DNA from: Siphonobacter sp047605205
GTDB lineage: Bacteria > Bacteroidota > Bacteroidia > Cytophagales > Spirosomataceae
Length of the DNA: 64,000 bases
Direction of reading: 5' to 3'
Assembly: GCA_047605205.1 (NCBI GenBank)
Contig: JASGGE010000001.1
Coordinates: 62,001-126,000, forward strand
Of this stretch, positions 28,034 to 37,740 are shown piece after piece (the stretch's first letter is position 1; the number at the start of each line of letters is the position of its first letter). A program made the translations under genes and the position numbers. A model generated the notes under the pieces. It did no database searches. It had not been told where the DNA came from and saw only the letters and a program-made list of their open reading frames with translations.

Positions 28034-29206
28034 CTAGTTGATTTCGAGTATGGCTTTGGCAAGTTGAATCATGCGTTCACTGCCCGTATGTTTACCTGGT
28101 TCATCTGAAAGTTTAACAACGTCCGTCCAGCGGTTATGATGGGTAAGAGCCTGAGTCATCTTCATGACAATGTTCATTGGCTTTGGGCCAACGTCGTTGG
28201 TTAGGCTCGTGCCAATACCAAAAGACATCCCAATCCGCCCCCGGCAGTGTTCAACAATCCGAGCCACCTTATCCAGATTGAGGCCGTCCGAAAAAATAAT
28301 GGTTTTACTTAAAGGATCAATTCCCATTTCCTGATAATGCTCAATCACACGGTCGGCAAACAAAAGTGGGTCGCCGCTGTCATGTCGTACACCATCAAAA
28401 AGCTTGGATAACATTTTGTCAAATTGCTGAAAGAAAACTTCGCTGGTATAGGTGTCGGATAAAGCAATACCCAAATCACCGCGGTATACCTGTGCCCAGT
28501 GTTCCAGCCCTAGTGCATTCGCCATCGTAAAACCATAGCGGGCAGCATGAAACATAAACCACTCGTGAGCGTGCGTGCCAATGGGCTTGGTTTGAAAAAG
28601 CATAGCCATATGCACATTACTAGTGCCTACAAAAGAGCCCGAGCCATATTGCTGTAAGGTTTGAACCACCAGGCGATGTACCGGGTAAGAATGACGGCGG
28701 CGGGTGCCAAATTCCGCCACAGTGACCCCCAGATTTCGGTACCCTTCAATCTTATTTTTAGTGTTTTCAACAATGGCTTCATTACTAATCCGGGCGGGGT
28801 GAACCAGATTGTAATACAGTTCAGAAATAAGTGATAACAGGGGAACTTCCCAAAGAATGGTGCGGTACCAGAGGCCTTCAACGTGTACTTCCAGGTGCTC
28901 GCCGGATTGTTCGATGTGTACTTCTTTAGGATTATATCGATAGCCTTCCAGAAAATCCAGATAAACGGGGTCTAGGTAAGGGCAGGTGAGCCGTAAAAAC
29001 TGCTTTTCTGATACACTCAATGCAAGAGCTGACAGATGATCTACCGCTTCACGCAGGGCAGCGGCGAAACCAGGCGGAAACGCATGTTGTCCACGATTAA
29101 TAAAGGCATACCGGGCTTTGGCATTGGGGAATAAACGAATGACGCATTGCTGCATCGTTAATTTGTAGAAATCATTGTCAAGCAAAGAAGGCAAAATAGA
29201 GTGCAT
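28034..29206 (-). CDS. pncB: nicotinate phosphoribosyltransferase
   Basis: 390 aa from the ATG at 29206; a TTG two codons further upstream is possible. The enzyme makes nicotinate mononucleotide from nicotinate and PRPP in the Preiss-Handler NAD salvage pathway, in the cytoplasm. The family pattern is clear: SLLDNDFYKLTMQQ at the N-terminus, INRG, LWEVPLLSLISELYY, EFGTRRRHSYP (active-site His region), FVGTSNVHMAM, GTHAHEWFMFH, a DSGDPLLFADR loop and IIFSDGLN. Length matches PncB of E. coli (400 aa). It stands alone: the next gene on the same strand is a helicase over 260 bases away with its own terminator between them. Confidence 0.95.
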   Translation of the reverse strand: MHSILPSLLDNDFYKLTMQQCVIRLFPNAKARYAFINRGQHAFPPGFAAALREAVDHLSALALSVSEKQFLRLTCPYLDPVYLDFLEGYRYNPKEVHIEQSGEHLEVHVEGLWYRTILWEVPLLSLISELYYNLVHPARISNEAIVENTKNKIEGYRNLGVTVAEFGTRRRHSYPVHRLVVQTLQQYGSGSFVGTSNVHMAMLFQTKPIGTHAHEWFMFHAARYGFTMANALGLEHWAQVYRGDLGIALSDTYTSEVFFQQFDKMLSKLFDGVRHDSGDPLLFADRVIEHYQEMGIDPLSKTIIFSDGLNLDKVARIVEHCRGRIGMSFGIGTSLTNDVGPKPMNIVMKMTQALTHHNRWTDVVKLSDEPGKHTGSERMIQLAKAILEIN

Positions 29207-29436
29207 AGGCAAGAGTCGAAATAAAGTATCGCTATATAAAAATTATTCCGTCAGATAGTGTTTCAAAAGAAGCTATCAAAATTGATTGTTGAACGGGTAA
29301 ATTAGTACTATGTCAGCTTAAAAATTATACACCGCCCAGGTACGTGATTAAAAAATATTCCACCTGAAATATTGGTAAATTCGCTAGGAGCCGATGGCAT
29401 TGAAATTAAAGTAATACTTTAAGAGTATGGCCTAAT

Positions 29437-29472
29437 AAAAAAACCGTGAATAAAGTAGTTCACGGTTTTTTT
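29437..29472 (-). terminator. terminator of the helicase gene
   Basis: Perfect 14-bp stem AAAAAAACCGTGAA / TTCACGGTTTTTTT around an 8-base loop. On the minus strand it ends in seven T directly after the stem, a textbook intrinsic terminator, and begins 2 bases after the helicase stop. The A/T symmetry makes it able to act on both strands. Confidence 0.88.
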
Positions 29473-29473
29473 A

Positions 29474-31360
29474 TTAATCAACTAAAAATTCCCAGGCACT
29501 TTGATAAGCCTGAAGTGCTTCGGCATATCCTATAAAATTCAGGTAAAAACCATGTCCGGAAAGGGTAGCACTATCTCCAATCACAATCAGTTTCTTACGA
29601 GCTCGCGTCATGGCGACGTTCATCCGGCGGATGTCGGATAAAAAACCAATTTCTCCTTCCTGATTACTTCGAGTCAGACTAATGTAAACAATATCCCGCT
29701 CCTGTCCCTGAAAACTGTCAATGGTATTCACCGAAATGAAGGGTGCCCAGGCCTGAAGATCAGGGCTATGTTCCAGGAGTTCTTTCAAAATACTGATTTG
29801 CTCCTTATAGGGTGAAATAACGGCAACGCTGGGGAAGTCAACCTGTTTTTGAGCGAGTTGCTGGCCTAGTTGAGTAAGGTGCTTGATCAGGAAAGCGGCT
29901 TCTTCGGGGTTAGTAGAGCTCGTCCCGACCAGTTTTTCTTCAAAGCCACATCCTGCGGTGTCTACAAAGGTTAAGGGCAGATCTTCGGGGAATAACCGTT
30001 GACTGGCCACGCCAGGATAAGCCATTAGTGCATTATGATAGAAAACTTCCGACGAATAACCCATAATCTGCTCATTCATCCGGTATTGTTCCTGAAGGAG
30101 CACAACGGCTTCGGGGTGATATTCAACGCATTTTTCAAGTAAGGTCGTTTGTAAAGCCATTGCTTCAGCAGACTTTACCGTTGGTGGTAGCTGGCAATGG
30201 TCGCCCGCCAGAATCACGCGTTTGGCTTTCAGGATGGGAATCCAGCAGGCGGGTTCCAGAGCCTGGCCAGCTTCATCAATAACGACAGTCTGGTAAGAAA
30301 GTGAGCGAACCGAATAATGATTTGATCCCACCAGAGTAGCCGTAATCACCTGAGCCTTTGTTTCCAGATCCTCCAGAATATACTGCTCAAGCTGATCTAC
30401 TTCTTTCATAATACGATGAGCTTCTTCAAACAATGCTTTTCGCTGATCTCGTTCGGCTTTTCCAAACTGCCTTTTGTATTTGTGGGCCATACTTTTAAAT
30501 TCCTGAGCCCGTTTTTTCAGCGTTTTGACTTCCTTCATCAGTCGATGTTCTGCCATTTGGCTATCGAGAGTCAAGCTCATTAGCCCGGGGGAAACCCGAA
30601 CCGGATTTCCCACCCGAAGTACATGTAATCCTTCTCCGGCGAGTTTTTCAGTAAGTAAATCTACCGCAGTATTGCTCGGAGCAACTACCAGAATAGGCCC
30701 TGACTCTCGTTTGGCCAATTGCCTGATCGCCTGGACTAATGTAGTTGTTTTGCCAGTTCCTGGCGGACCGTGTACGATAGCCAGCTCGTTTGCCGTCAGA
30801 ATTTTTTCGACAGCTGCTTTTTGGAAAGGGTTAAGCTGTGTAAGACCCCTTACTTCGAAAGCAGGCTGAAAGGAGGGGATGCCTTGCCCGGTTAGAACAT
30901 TGATCAGTGGATGGGTTTTTTCAGAAGCTAGCCGATCTGCTGAGGTAAGGGCAGCCAGCATTTCGTCATAACTGGTATCATCAAAAAGCAGGTCAACACC
31001 GAGCTTACCATCTCTTGTCCAGTCGGGCAGCTCGTCTGTGCGTAAGGTTAAGCGAAGGCGATTCCCGCTTTGATGGGCGATAACGCCCTCGACCCGGTCT
31101 TTCTTTGGATCGTGATTAGAGAATAAAGCTGCGGGCATTCCAAAGCGGAACTGATGGGGAAGCTCCTGGTGGCGTTCAATTTCTACAGTCAGATAATCAC
31201 CCCGGCTCATTTCGGTGCCACGTATAGCTATCGGATACCAGGTTAAACCACTACTTCGCCGATCTGCTACGGAAACAGATTCCGTTTGCTTTTCATATTG
31301 TTGCCGGTCGGTAGCTCGCTCTATTTTTAGAACTTCCAGTAACGCTTTAAAATACTCCAT
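29474..31360 (-). CDS. UPF1/IGHMBP2-type superfamily 1 helicase
   Basis: 628-aa SF1B helicase. Motif I/Walker A is VHGPPGTGKTTT (about residues 196-207), motif II VIDEAGQALEP, motif III LAGDHCQLPP, motif IV-like LLQEQYRMN, motif V TIDSFQGQERDIVYISLTRS (as DSFQGQERDIVYI) and motif VI NVAMTRARKKLIVIGD. The region before motif I contains an SH3-like barrel (1B domain) and a long coiled helix follows around 270-340. Related proteins in eukaryotes act on RNA/DNA; the bacterial homologues are of uncertain role, presumably nucleic-acid unwinding in repair or RNA metabolism. It is monocistronic: a 54-base gap separates it from the upstream phosphatase. Confidence 0.9.
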   Translation of the reverse strand: MEYFKALLEVLKIERATDRQQYEKQTESVSVADRRSSGLTWYPIAIRGTEMSRGDYLTVEIERHQELPHQFRFGMPAALFSNHDPKKDRVEGVIAHQSGNRLRLTLRTDELPDWTRDGKLGVDLLFDDTSYDEMLAALTSADRLASEKTHPLINVLTGQGIPSFQPAFEVRGLTQLNPFQKAAVEKILTANELAIVHGPPGTGKTTTLVQAIRQLAKRESGPILVVAPSNTAVDLLTEKLAGEGLHVLRVGNPVRVSPGLMSLTLDSQMAEHRLMKEVKTLKKRAQEFKSMAHKYKRQFGKAERDQRKALFEEAHRIMKEVDQLEQYILEDLETKAQVITATLVGSNHYSVRSLSYQTVVIDEAGQALEPACWIPILKAKRVILAGDHCQLPPTVKSAEAMALQTTLLEKCVEYHPEAVVLLQEQYRMNEQIMGYSSEVFYHNALMAYPGVASQRLFPEDLPLTFVDTAGCGFEEKLVGTSSTNPEEAAFLIKHLTQLGQQLAQKQVDFPSVAVISPYKEQISILKELLEHSPDLQAWAPFISVNTIDSFQGQERDIVYISLTRSNQEGEIGFLSDIRRMNVAMTRARKKLIVIGDSATLSGHGFYLNFIGYAEALQAYQSAWEFLVD

Positions 31361-31414
31361 CCGGCAAAGGAAGTAGTTTTAAGGTTACTATTTTCGGTTT
31401 CCGGTGTAGAGTTT

Positions 31415-32665
31415 TCAGGGTAATACCCAGCGGTTGACCGAATTATAAGGAGCTTCCAGGGCAATTTTATAAAACTGAGAAGGCAGTTTGGACAGATCAA
31501 GGCTTGCTTTTTCAGCCGTTACGGGTATTTCCCCCATTAACAGATACTGGTCTTCTTTTCCGGTCTCAAAGTGATTTGTAGTAGTGAGCCAGATTTTTAC
31601 AGTTCCTTCAGGCTGATAAGCCTTCCAGCCCAGATTAAGGGTATTTCCGATTTTTTCGGCGGTAGGCTTTGCAATTGAAATTTTTCCCGTGAAGGGGACG
31701 CCGTCGATTTCGAAGGCCTGAATTTTTGGAAAAGTAACGTCCAGATGGCGGGCAACAGTTGGCATAATGTCAACAATTGCTGGAGTGTCCTGCCGGAAAT
31801 AGGTATTCAGCTTTTTAGCGTTCGTAACAACCCAGGTACTTCGCTCCCGATCAGACTGCCCTCCGTGATTTTTACCGGACTGTAAATCCCGGCCATGATC
31901 GGTTGTAACTACCATTAGCCAATCTTCAGCAAACGTTTTCTTACGATACGAAACAGCTTCCCATAAACGTCCCATCTGAGCATCCATTATTCGAATGGCT
32001 TCGTAATAAGGGTCGCTGTCGCCGTAACGGTGGCCCATATCATCGGTGTATTCCAGATAAACCCAGGATAAATCCGGGCTTTGGGTTTTGATATACGTAC
32101 TAGCCTGATTAACAACCGTTTCATCAATTTCGTGCATATATTTTTTGTCTTCGTCATGCCAGAAATGCAGGGTGTCGAGTTCAAACCCATCTATGTAATA
32201 ATCCGGTTTAAAATGACCCGTCTGTTCCAGATTATCGCCCAGTAACTTGGTTCGGTTGTCTAGCCAACTGGAAAAGATGGCCGTTCGTTTTGCGGGATAT
32301 TGCTCTTTGAAAAAACGGAAGATAGTCCAGTAATGATAATTTGGTGCGGAAATATCATTACCCCAAACGTTGTGTTTGTTTACCCAGGTGCCCGTTAATA
32401 AGCTATTATACCCCACTGCTGAAATGGTTGGCGTTTGGGTATATGTTTTCTTTTGCCCACCAACGTAAGCTTGTACAAAGCCGCCCTGTGTGGCGATTTT
32501 ATCAAGATTTGGAGTACCTGCTTTTTTCAGGGCGTCCGGGGCAATTCCATCGACAATGACAAATAATACCTTCTTGTTAGCTTTCTGTGCCCAAAGGGGC
32601 GAAAGGCTAATGAAGAGAAAAAAAAATGTTTTGACAATATGGATAGAATTACGTTGAATCGGCAT
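31415..32665 (-). CDS. secreted type I phosphodiesterase / alkaline-phosphatase-superfamily protein
   Basis: 416 aa with a signal peptide (to about residue 26, SPLWAQ). The alkaline phosphatase superfamily fold shows in the metal site LFVIVDGIAPDAL, the nucleophile region TPTISAVGYNSLLTG (Thr expected nucleophile), the EYTDDMGHRYGD metal loop, VTTDHGRDL and KNHGGQSDRERSTW. This pattern matches nucleotide pyrophosphatase/phosphodiesterase-like proteins. A C-terminal beta domain after about residue 310 is unassigned. It should act in the periplasm on phosphate esters or diesters. It lies about 180 bases from the PepSY gene of the iron locus, so it may not belong to that operon. Confidence 0.88.
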   Translation of the reverse strand: MPIQRNSIHIVKTFFFLFISLSPLWAQKANKKVLFVIVDGIAPDALKKAGTPNLDKIATQGGFVQAYVGGQKKTYTQTPTISAVGYNSLLTGTWVNKHNVWGNDISAPNYHYWTIFRFFKEQYPAKRTAIFSSWLDNRTKLLGDNLEQTGHFKPDYYIDGFELDTLHFWHDEDKKYMHEIDETVVNQASTYIKTQSPDLSWVYLEYTDDMGHRYGDSDPYYEAIRIMDAQMGRLWEAVSYRKKTFAEDWLMVVTTDHGRDLQSGKNHGGQSDRERSTWVVTNAKKLNTYFRQDTPAIVDIMPTVARHLDVTFPKIQAFEIDGVPFTGKISIAKPTAEKIGNTLNLGWKAYQPEGTVKIWLTTTNHFETGKEDQYLLMGEIPVTAEKASLDLSKLPSQFYKIALEAPYNSVNRWVLP

Positions 32666-32844
32666 TGGGCAAAATGAATGATCAGGGTGATAGCATATCA
32701 GCAGCTTTCTTTTATTGCGAATATTACGAACTATTTAGGTGGATACAGAAAGTTAATTTCTAATTTCGACTGGAAGAGAACCAGCGTGGCAGTTAGGTGA
32801 ATTTTTTAATAGGCGAAACGAGGTTTGAGCCAATGAGCGTATTT

Positions 32845-34029
32845 CTAAGCAATTGGTTTTGCTCGTGAAGATGTTTTTCGCTGAGTGAGTGGCTTTTTTT
32901 TGCGTCGATTCCACCAGATCAGGAAACCCGTAATGGGTAAGCTCGTACAAATAATTCCGCCTACGAAGGTTAGAAACTTTCCTATCGGTCCTAGCCAGGT
33001 TCCCATGTGCAAAGACCAATAACCGTTCTCAATCTGCTCATGCCATTGTGCTTCCTGAGGCTGGGATACCTCCTGACCCGTTACACGATCAACGAAAAAA
33101 TACTCGGGGCTATCGGCACTTTTCAGGCCAATTCGGTTTGCAACAACAAGGGTATAGAAGCCGGCAGAATCAATCGTGAAGGTATACAATTGAGCTTGCG
33201 ATTTATCAGGATATTTGGCAAAGGCTTTGTTAAGGGCATCGCCTAGTGGCGAAGAGGGCTGGTTACTTTTAAAGCCCGGAAAATTTTTCTGAACGGCTTT
33301 ATGGTTGCTGTTTCCGCCAAAGGTTGTAAGGGTTAAACTGGCCAGTGGTTCGAATGCGATAATCAAACCCGTTAAGGTTAATATGATAGCAATAGAAAGG
33401 CCGAAGAATCCTACTACATTATGCAGGTCATAATTCAGGCGTTTAAATGAAGCCTTCCACTTTACTTTAAAGCTGGCGTCGCGGGTAGCTTTTGTCCATT
33501 TAACTGGCCACCATAATACCAAACCTGTGATGAGCTCAATCAGGAAAATAATGGTTCCAATGTCAACAATCCAGTCGCCCACACCGTGCCAGAGGAGCAT
33601 AGAGTGCAAGTGAGCCGTGATGAAGAAGAAATGAATGGTTCGGTCTTCCTTTAGAATTTTTCCGGTGTATGGATCCATGAAGACAAAACTCAGGCCCGTT
33701 TTAGGTTCAAAGGAGTTCATCTTCACCGATCGTGCTGGGTCTTTGTACGCAACGATGTAACTAGGATTTTTCCGCTTTGGATACGCTTTTTTATAATTAG
33801 CAATTAATGTTTCGATGGGTAATTTGGTGGATTTTACTTCTGGAACATAGCGGGCATCCCGACTGGCAAAGTCGATAATTTCATCACAATACACGATGAT
33901 GGTACCGGTCAGACATATAAATACCAGTAAAACCCCCGAAATCAAACTCGGCCAAAGGTGAATCCAGGCGATGGTTTTACTAAGCCAGGTTTTTCCTTTT
34001 TTAGGCGGTGGCACTATATCTTTTTTCAT
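32845..34029 (-). CDS. PepSY-TM membrane protein of the iron locus
   Basis: 394-aa inner-membrane protein of the PepSY-associated transmembrane family. Four hydrophobic segments are visible, starting with WIHLWPSLISGVLLVFICLTGTII (about 20-40), then FLIELITGLVLWWP, VVGFFGLSIAIILTLTGLIIAF and FLTFVGGIICTSLPITGFLIWW. The region around 45-110 is periplasmic and PepSY-like. Histidines at the first segment and in ITAHLHSMLLWHGVGDW could bind haem. Relatives such as FpvG act as reductases in periplasmic release of iron from siderophores. It starts 8 bases after the esterase and closes the three-gene iron operon. Confidence 0.85.
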   Translation of the reverse strand: MKKDIVPPPKKGKTWLSKTIAWIHLWPSLISGVLLVFICLTGTIIVYCDEIIDFASRDARYVPEVKSTKLPIETLIANYKKAYPKRKNPSYIVAYKDPARSVKMNSFEPKTGLSFVFMDPYTGKILKEDRTIHFFFITAHLHSMLLWHGVGDWIVDIGTIIFLIELITGLVLWWPVKWTKATRDASFKVKWKASFKRLNYDLHNVVGFFGLSIAIILTLTGLIIAFEPLASLTLTTFGGNSNHKAVQKNFPGFKSNQPSSPLGDALNKAFAKYPDKSQAQLYTFTIDSAGFYTLVVANRIGLKSADSPEYFFVDRVTGQEVSQPQEAQWHEQIENGYWSLHMGTWLGPIGKFLTFVGGIICTSLPITGFLIWWNRRKKKPLTQRKTSSRAKPIA

Positions 34030-34037
34030 GCTCGATG

Positions 34038-35198
34038 TTAGTTTTTAGAAAGTAGTTTCTTTAGTTGATTTGCTTTTACAGAGTCTCCCTTTAGCTGATA
34101 GGCATCCGCTAATACTTTAATGGCATGCAGACTTTGAGGGTAGTTCTGGTGGTTCAGTTCAAAAAAGAATAAAGCACTGTCGAGCTTTTTCTCTTTCAGG
34201 CAATATTGGCCTATCCAGTCAGTAAGATACTCGGCAGGGAGAATAGCAAACCCTAATTGATCGGCGAGTTTTTGATAAGAGGCTGTGTAAAGAGCAGGTT
34301 TTAAAGCAAGTTCTTTTACCTGCGATTGATATCCCTCAAAAATAAATTTCAATCCATATAGTCCTGAAGCGAGTGGAACGGAGCCATGGTCTTCATCGGC
34401 AAAGTACTGAAAATGCCAGCGGAGTTTTTCAGGGGCAGAAGTCCTGAGCAATTCAGCCAGTTTTCCGATTGCCCTGGTATGTTCGGTAGTGGTATCTATC
34501 GAAGTAAGTTCTTTGTGAGCCAGGCTCAGGTATAAGCTTTTTCCTGCAAATTTGTCTAAACGAAACGTTTCAGGAATAGTGTTCAATAACTTTTCATGAT
34601 CCCACCACATACTAGGATCAATGGCTATATAGGCATTGAATAGTTCAGTATGATTAATAAAGGTATTCATAACGGTTAATCCACCGAATGAATGCCCTGT
34701 GAAAATGCGGTAACCATTAGTGCGGTAACCTGACTCTATTTTCGGTATGAGTTCATGGGTCAGGAAGTTAAGAAACGTCTCGCCTCCGCCACTCGTTGGA
34801 AAGGAAGCCGATACACCATTTAAAGATTGTATATCGCTATGGGTAGGCGTCAGGTCATGCGTGCGATCTGTATTTAGAATACCAACAATGATCATTTCAG
34901 GCATGCGAGCATAGAGCCCTTTGCTAAGAAACTGCGTTATTCCCGTTAGGGAATGGAAATGACTGTCTCCATCCAGTAGGTAAATAACCGGATATGTTTG
35001 GGTAGGATAATTAGGATTATTGTAATTAGCGGGTAGATGTACCCAATATTCCCGGTCTTCTCCTAAAATTACAGAGTGCAGCTTTTCTTTTTTACCAATT
35101 AGAATATCAACCTGACAGAAGGCTGTAGTATATAAAACCGTACTCAGCAATAGTGTGCTGAGTACGGCTCTCCATGAAGTAATGAACGGTTTTATCAT
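34038..35198 (-). CDS. periplasmic alpha/beta esterase (siderophore-hydrolase-like)
   Basis: 386 aa from the ATG at 35198. An in-frame ATG at 35237 would overlap the receptor gene and dilute the clear signal peptide MIKPFITSWRAVLSTLLLS. Putative esterase family (IroE/Fes-like alpha/beta hydrolase) with YPVIYLLDGD, the nucleophile elbow GHSFGG (Ser170), DPSMWWD and FADEDHGSVP, which supplies the catalytic His. A C-terminal TPR-like tail (about 310-386) is extra. In the context of a siderophore receptor, the likely job is hydrolysis of the ester backbone of an imported ferric siderophore in the periplasm. Substrate is inferred. Confidence 0.84.
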   Translation of the reverse strand: MIKPFITSWRAVLSTLLLSTVLYTTAFCQVDILIGKKEKLHSVILGEDREYWVHLPANYNNPNYPTQTYPVIYLLDGDSHFHSLTGITQFLSKGLYARMPEMIIVGILNTDRTHDLTPTHSDIQSLNGVSASFPTSGGGETFLNFLTHELIPKIESGYRTNGYRIFTGHSFGGLTVMNTFINHTELFNAYIAIDPSMWWDHEKLLNTIPETFRLDKFAGKSLYLSLAHKELTSIDTTTEHTRAIGKLAELLRTSAPEKLRWHFQYFADEDHGSVPLASGLYGLKFIFEGYQSQVKELALKPALYTASYQKLADQLGFAILPAEYLTDWIGQYCLKEKKLDSALFFFELNHQNYPQSLHAIKVLADAYQLKGDSVKANQLKKLLSKN

Positions 35199-35208
35199 GA
35201 AGGGGTTA

Positions 35209-37566
35209 TTAAAATTTATAAGTAAGAGTGGCAACAATAGACCGAGGGGTCTGGGCTAAAATACGGAATGAGCCTGCCCAGTAACGTGTATCAGTTAAAT
35301 TATTGACTTTAAAGGCTAGTGTATAGTTGGGTTGATCATAGAAGAGATTGGCATTAAGGACGGTATAGGACGGTATTGTGAATGTGTTGGCATCATTTGC
35401 GTAGGAGTCACTGACGTGATTTCCACCAAAGCCTAATCCGAATCCTTTCAGAACTTGAGTTGGTATTTTATAACTCAACCAGAAATTAATCATGTTCTCG
35501 GGAGTTGAATAAGGGCGTTTCCCTTCTACTGCTTCTGCTGCTTTGGTATACCGGCTATCATTATAAGCATACCCCGCTATTAAATTGAGTCCTTTAATAG
35601 GTGTGGCGACGATTTCAGCTTCAAATCCTTTACTGGATTGGGTCGCATCCTGAACGGAAGTACTGACATTATTCACTAATACGGAACGAACCTTGTCTTT
35701 CACCAGAATATCATAATAACTTACAGTACCCGTAATTTTATCTTTTAACAGAGCTACTTTGACTCCCACTTCCCATTGGTTTGCCTGCTCTGGTTTGAAG
35801 TTAATGGTGGAGCCATCACTGGCATTGGTTCCCGGAGCAACATTACTAAATCCATTCATGTAATTGGCAAAAAGTGATACCTTATCTTTGGCTAACTGAT
35901 AGACTAACCCAAATTTCGGAGATAAAGCCGTTTGATCATACGAAGACGTCGCCGATAGAGAATCTCTACTATAAGAAGTTGTGGTAGTATTAAAATGGTC
36001 AACTCTTAAACTTAACATCGCACTTAAACGATCTGTAAAATTGATAATATCTGATACATAGGCACTTAAAGTCTTATTATCTGATCCGTAGCCGACCTGT
36101 GACGTTGGATTCAGGAGTCTGTTTCGATACGTTTCAATAGAAAAACCACCATAATTTTTGGTTAAATCAATGGCATCGTAACTGACGGTCAATCGACGAT
36201 CGCGACCTTTATACGTCATGTAATCAACGCCTACCACCATTCGGTTGCGAAGAGATGCAATTTTGAAATCGCCAATAAAATTTTGTTGAATCTGAGTACG
36301 GCCAAAGGTACTTGGAACGTACATGATTGTGCGGTTTAAACGAGCATCACCGGCTATTGTTAGAAATAGATAGTTCGCCTTGTTATTGGTATTTCCAGAT
36401 GAAAAAAATGTCTGGGAGGTCCACTGGTCTGATAACTTATAGCTAGCCTGGGCAAATACATTCATTACATCTGCATTACTTTTCAAATCTCTGTCTGAGT
36501 AGGATTCGAAGTAATTAATCGGAACATCCCGAAAACTTTTAGCGGTTGTCGCTGCACCAAAGTTGTAAAAAGTGGAATTATCACCATTATGAAATAATTC
36601 TACATCCAGATGTAATGTCAAACGGTTATTGACTTTATAGGTTAAAGAAGGATCAACCAGCCAGCTTTCCTGACTGCCTGGGGATTGGAATGTATTTTCG
36701 GTATGACGAACGGCATTCAGTCTGAACAAAACGGTTTTTTCTTCATTCAAAGGTGTATTGATATCTACCACCAGGCGGTTGAGTTGCCGGCTACCTGTTG
36801 AATAAGAGACGACCCCTTTAAACGTTTCAAAAGGGGTTTTAGTGATTCGGTTGACGGCTCCCCCATAAGAAACCATTGAGCTACCGAATAAGGTACCCGA
36901 AGGTCCTTTTAAGACTTCAATACGCTCCAGATTAGCCGGGTCAGCAGTCGTTACAAAGTTGGTTGTCAGTCCATTACGGAGCATACTGTATACGTTAAAT
37001 CCGCGAAGCATAATACTTTGCCCAACCCCACCAGAACCGACACCTTTCGCGGCGTTATTACCGCCCGTAATGTTCTGAAAAGCACTTTGCAGATCTGTAA
37101 CCTGTTGCTGGTTAAGGAGTTCATTCGTTACTACCGAGTACACCTGGGGATTTTCCAGATTTTTAAGCGGGATACGGGCTACGTAGTCGCTGGATTTACG
37201 AGAATATGGATTCGTACCAGTGACAATAATTTCCTGTAGGGTCTTTTGATCTTCATTCAGCTGAATGGTGGGAACTTCTAATATCTGATCAGCCTGGACC
37301 TCTACGTTCACTTGTTGCGTTTGATAGCCAATAATTCGTATTTCAAGGGTTTGAGCCCCTGCTGGCACATTTTTGATCAGGTATAGTCCGTGCTCATCCG
37401 TTAGAGTACCAATTTTGGTATCTTTCACTTGAATCGTAACGTATCCGGCTGGCTGATGATCAGAGGTGAATATCGCTCCTTTTAAAGTGCCTCTAGTGGT
37501 TTGAGCATAGGAGAACGAAATAATACCTAGTAATAAAATGTAAAAGACTAATAATGTTTTTCTCAT
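35209..37566 (-). CDS. TonB-dependent siderophore receptor
   Basis: 785-aa outer-membrane receptor. Signal peptide MRKTLLVFYILLLGIISFSYA, then a carboxypeptidase-regulatory-like domain (about 27-110, GTLKGAIFTSDHQPAGYVTI), a plug with LNQQQVTDLQSAFQNITGG and SIMLRGFNVYSMLRNG, and a 22-strand barrel ending ARSIVATLTYKF-like (terminal Phe). The plug's ERIEVLKGPSGTLFG pattern is typical of FhuE/FpvA-type ferric-siderophore receptors. It transports ferric siderophores using TonB. It heads a minus-strand operon with the esterase and the PepSY protein, and diverges from a PchR-like regulator. Confidence 0.92.
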   Translation of the reverse strand: MRKTLLVFYILLLGIISFSYAQTTRGTLKGAIFTSDHQPAGYVTIQVKDTKIGTLTDEHGLYLIKNVPAGAQTLEIRIIGYQTQQVNVEVQADQILEVPTIQLNEDQKTLQEIIVTGTNPYSRKSSDYVARIPLKNLENPQVYSVVTNELLNQQQVTDLQSAFQNITGGNNAAKGVGSGGVGQSIMLRGFNVYSMLRNGLTTNFVTTADPANLERIEVLKGPSGTLFGSSMVSYGGAVNRITKTPFETFKGVVSYSTGSRQLNRLVVDINTPLNEEKTVLFRLNAVRHTENTFQSPGSQESWLVDPSLTYKVNNRLTLHLDVELFHNGDNSTFYNFGAATTAKSFRDVPINYFESYSDRDLKSNADVMNVFAQASYKLSDQWTSQTFFSSGNTNNKANYLFLTIAGDARLNRTIMYVPSTFGRTQIQQNFIGDFKIASLRNRMVVGVDYMTYKGRDRRLTVSYDAIDLTKNYGGFSIETYRNRLLNPTSQVGYGSDNKTLSAYVSDIINFTDRLSAMLSLRVDHFNTTTTSYSRDSLSATSSYDQTALSPKFGLVYQLAKDKVSLFANYMNGFSNVAPGTNASDGSTINFKPEQANQWEVGVKVALLKDKITGTVSYYDILVKDKVRSVLVNNVSTSVQDATQSSKGFEAEIVATPIKGLNLIAGYAYNDSRYTKAAEAVEGKRPYSTPENMINFWLSYKIPTQVLKGFGLGFGGNHVSDSYANDANTFTIPSYTVLNANLFYDQPNYTLAFKVNNLTDTRYWAGSFRILAQTPRSIVATLTYKF

Positions 37567-37614
37567 TATGGTTTAATGTTAAGTCAGGGAATTGAAGAGA
37601 CAGAATCCAAACGG

Positions 37615-37648
37615 CTAAACAAAGTCTTTTTAAAAGACCTTTGTTTAG
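37615..37648. promoter_or_regulatory. inverted repeat in the siderophore divergent promoter region
   Basis: CTAAACAAAGTCTTTT (37615-37630) and AAAAGACCTTTGTTTAG (37632-37648) form a 16-bp inverted repeat with one extra C. It lies inside the 174-base divergent region between the receptor and the AraC gene, downstream of the receptor's likely start site. It may be a binding site for the AraC regulator or a leader hairpin on the receptor mRNA. Confidence 0.5.
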
Positions 37649-37669
37649 ACTAATTCTAATTAATTTTTT

Positions 37670-37685
37670 TATCTTCGCAAAAGTA
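37670..37685. promoter_or_regulatory. overlapping face-to-face -7 elements
   Basis: On the minus strand TACTTTTGC (37685 down to 37677) matches the consensus TAnnTTTGC exactly and points toward the receptor gene. On the plus strand TATCTTCGC (37670-37678) matches with one change and points toward the AraC gene. The two overlap, so their start sites would face each other. Neither has a well-spaced upstream TTG. Confidence 0.4.
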
Positions 37686-37740
37686 GAAGACTCACACTCC
37701 AGAGTATTACCGCTAAACGGAGTATTTATGCCGAAAAAGG

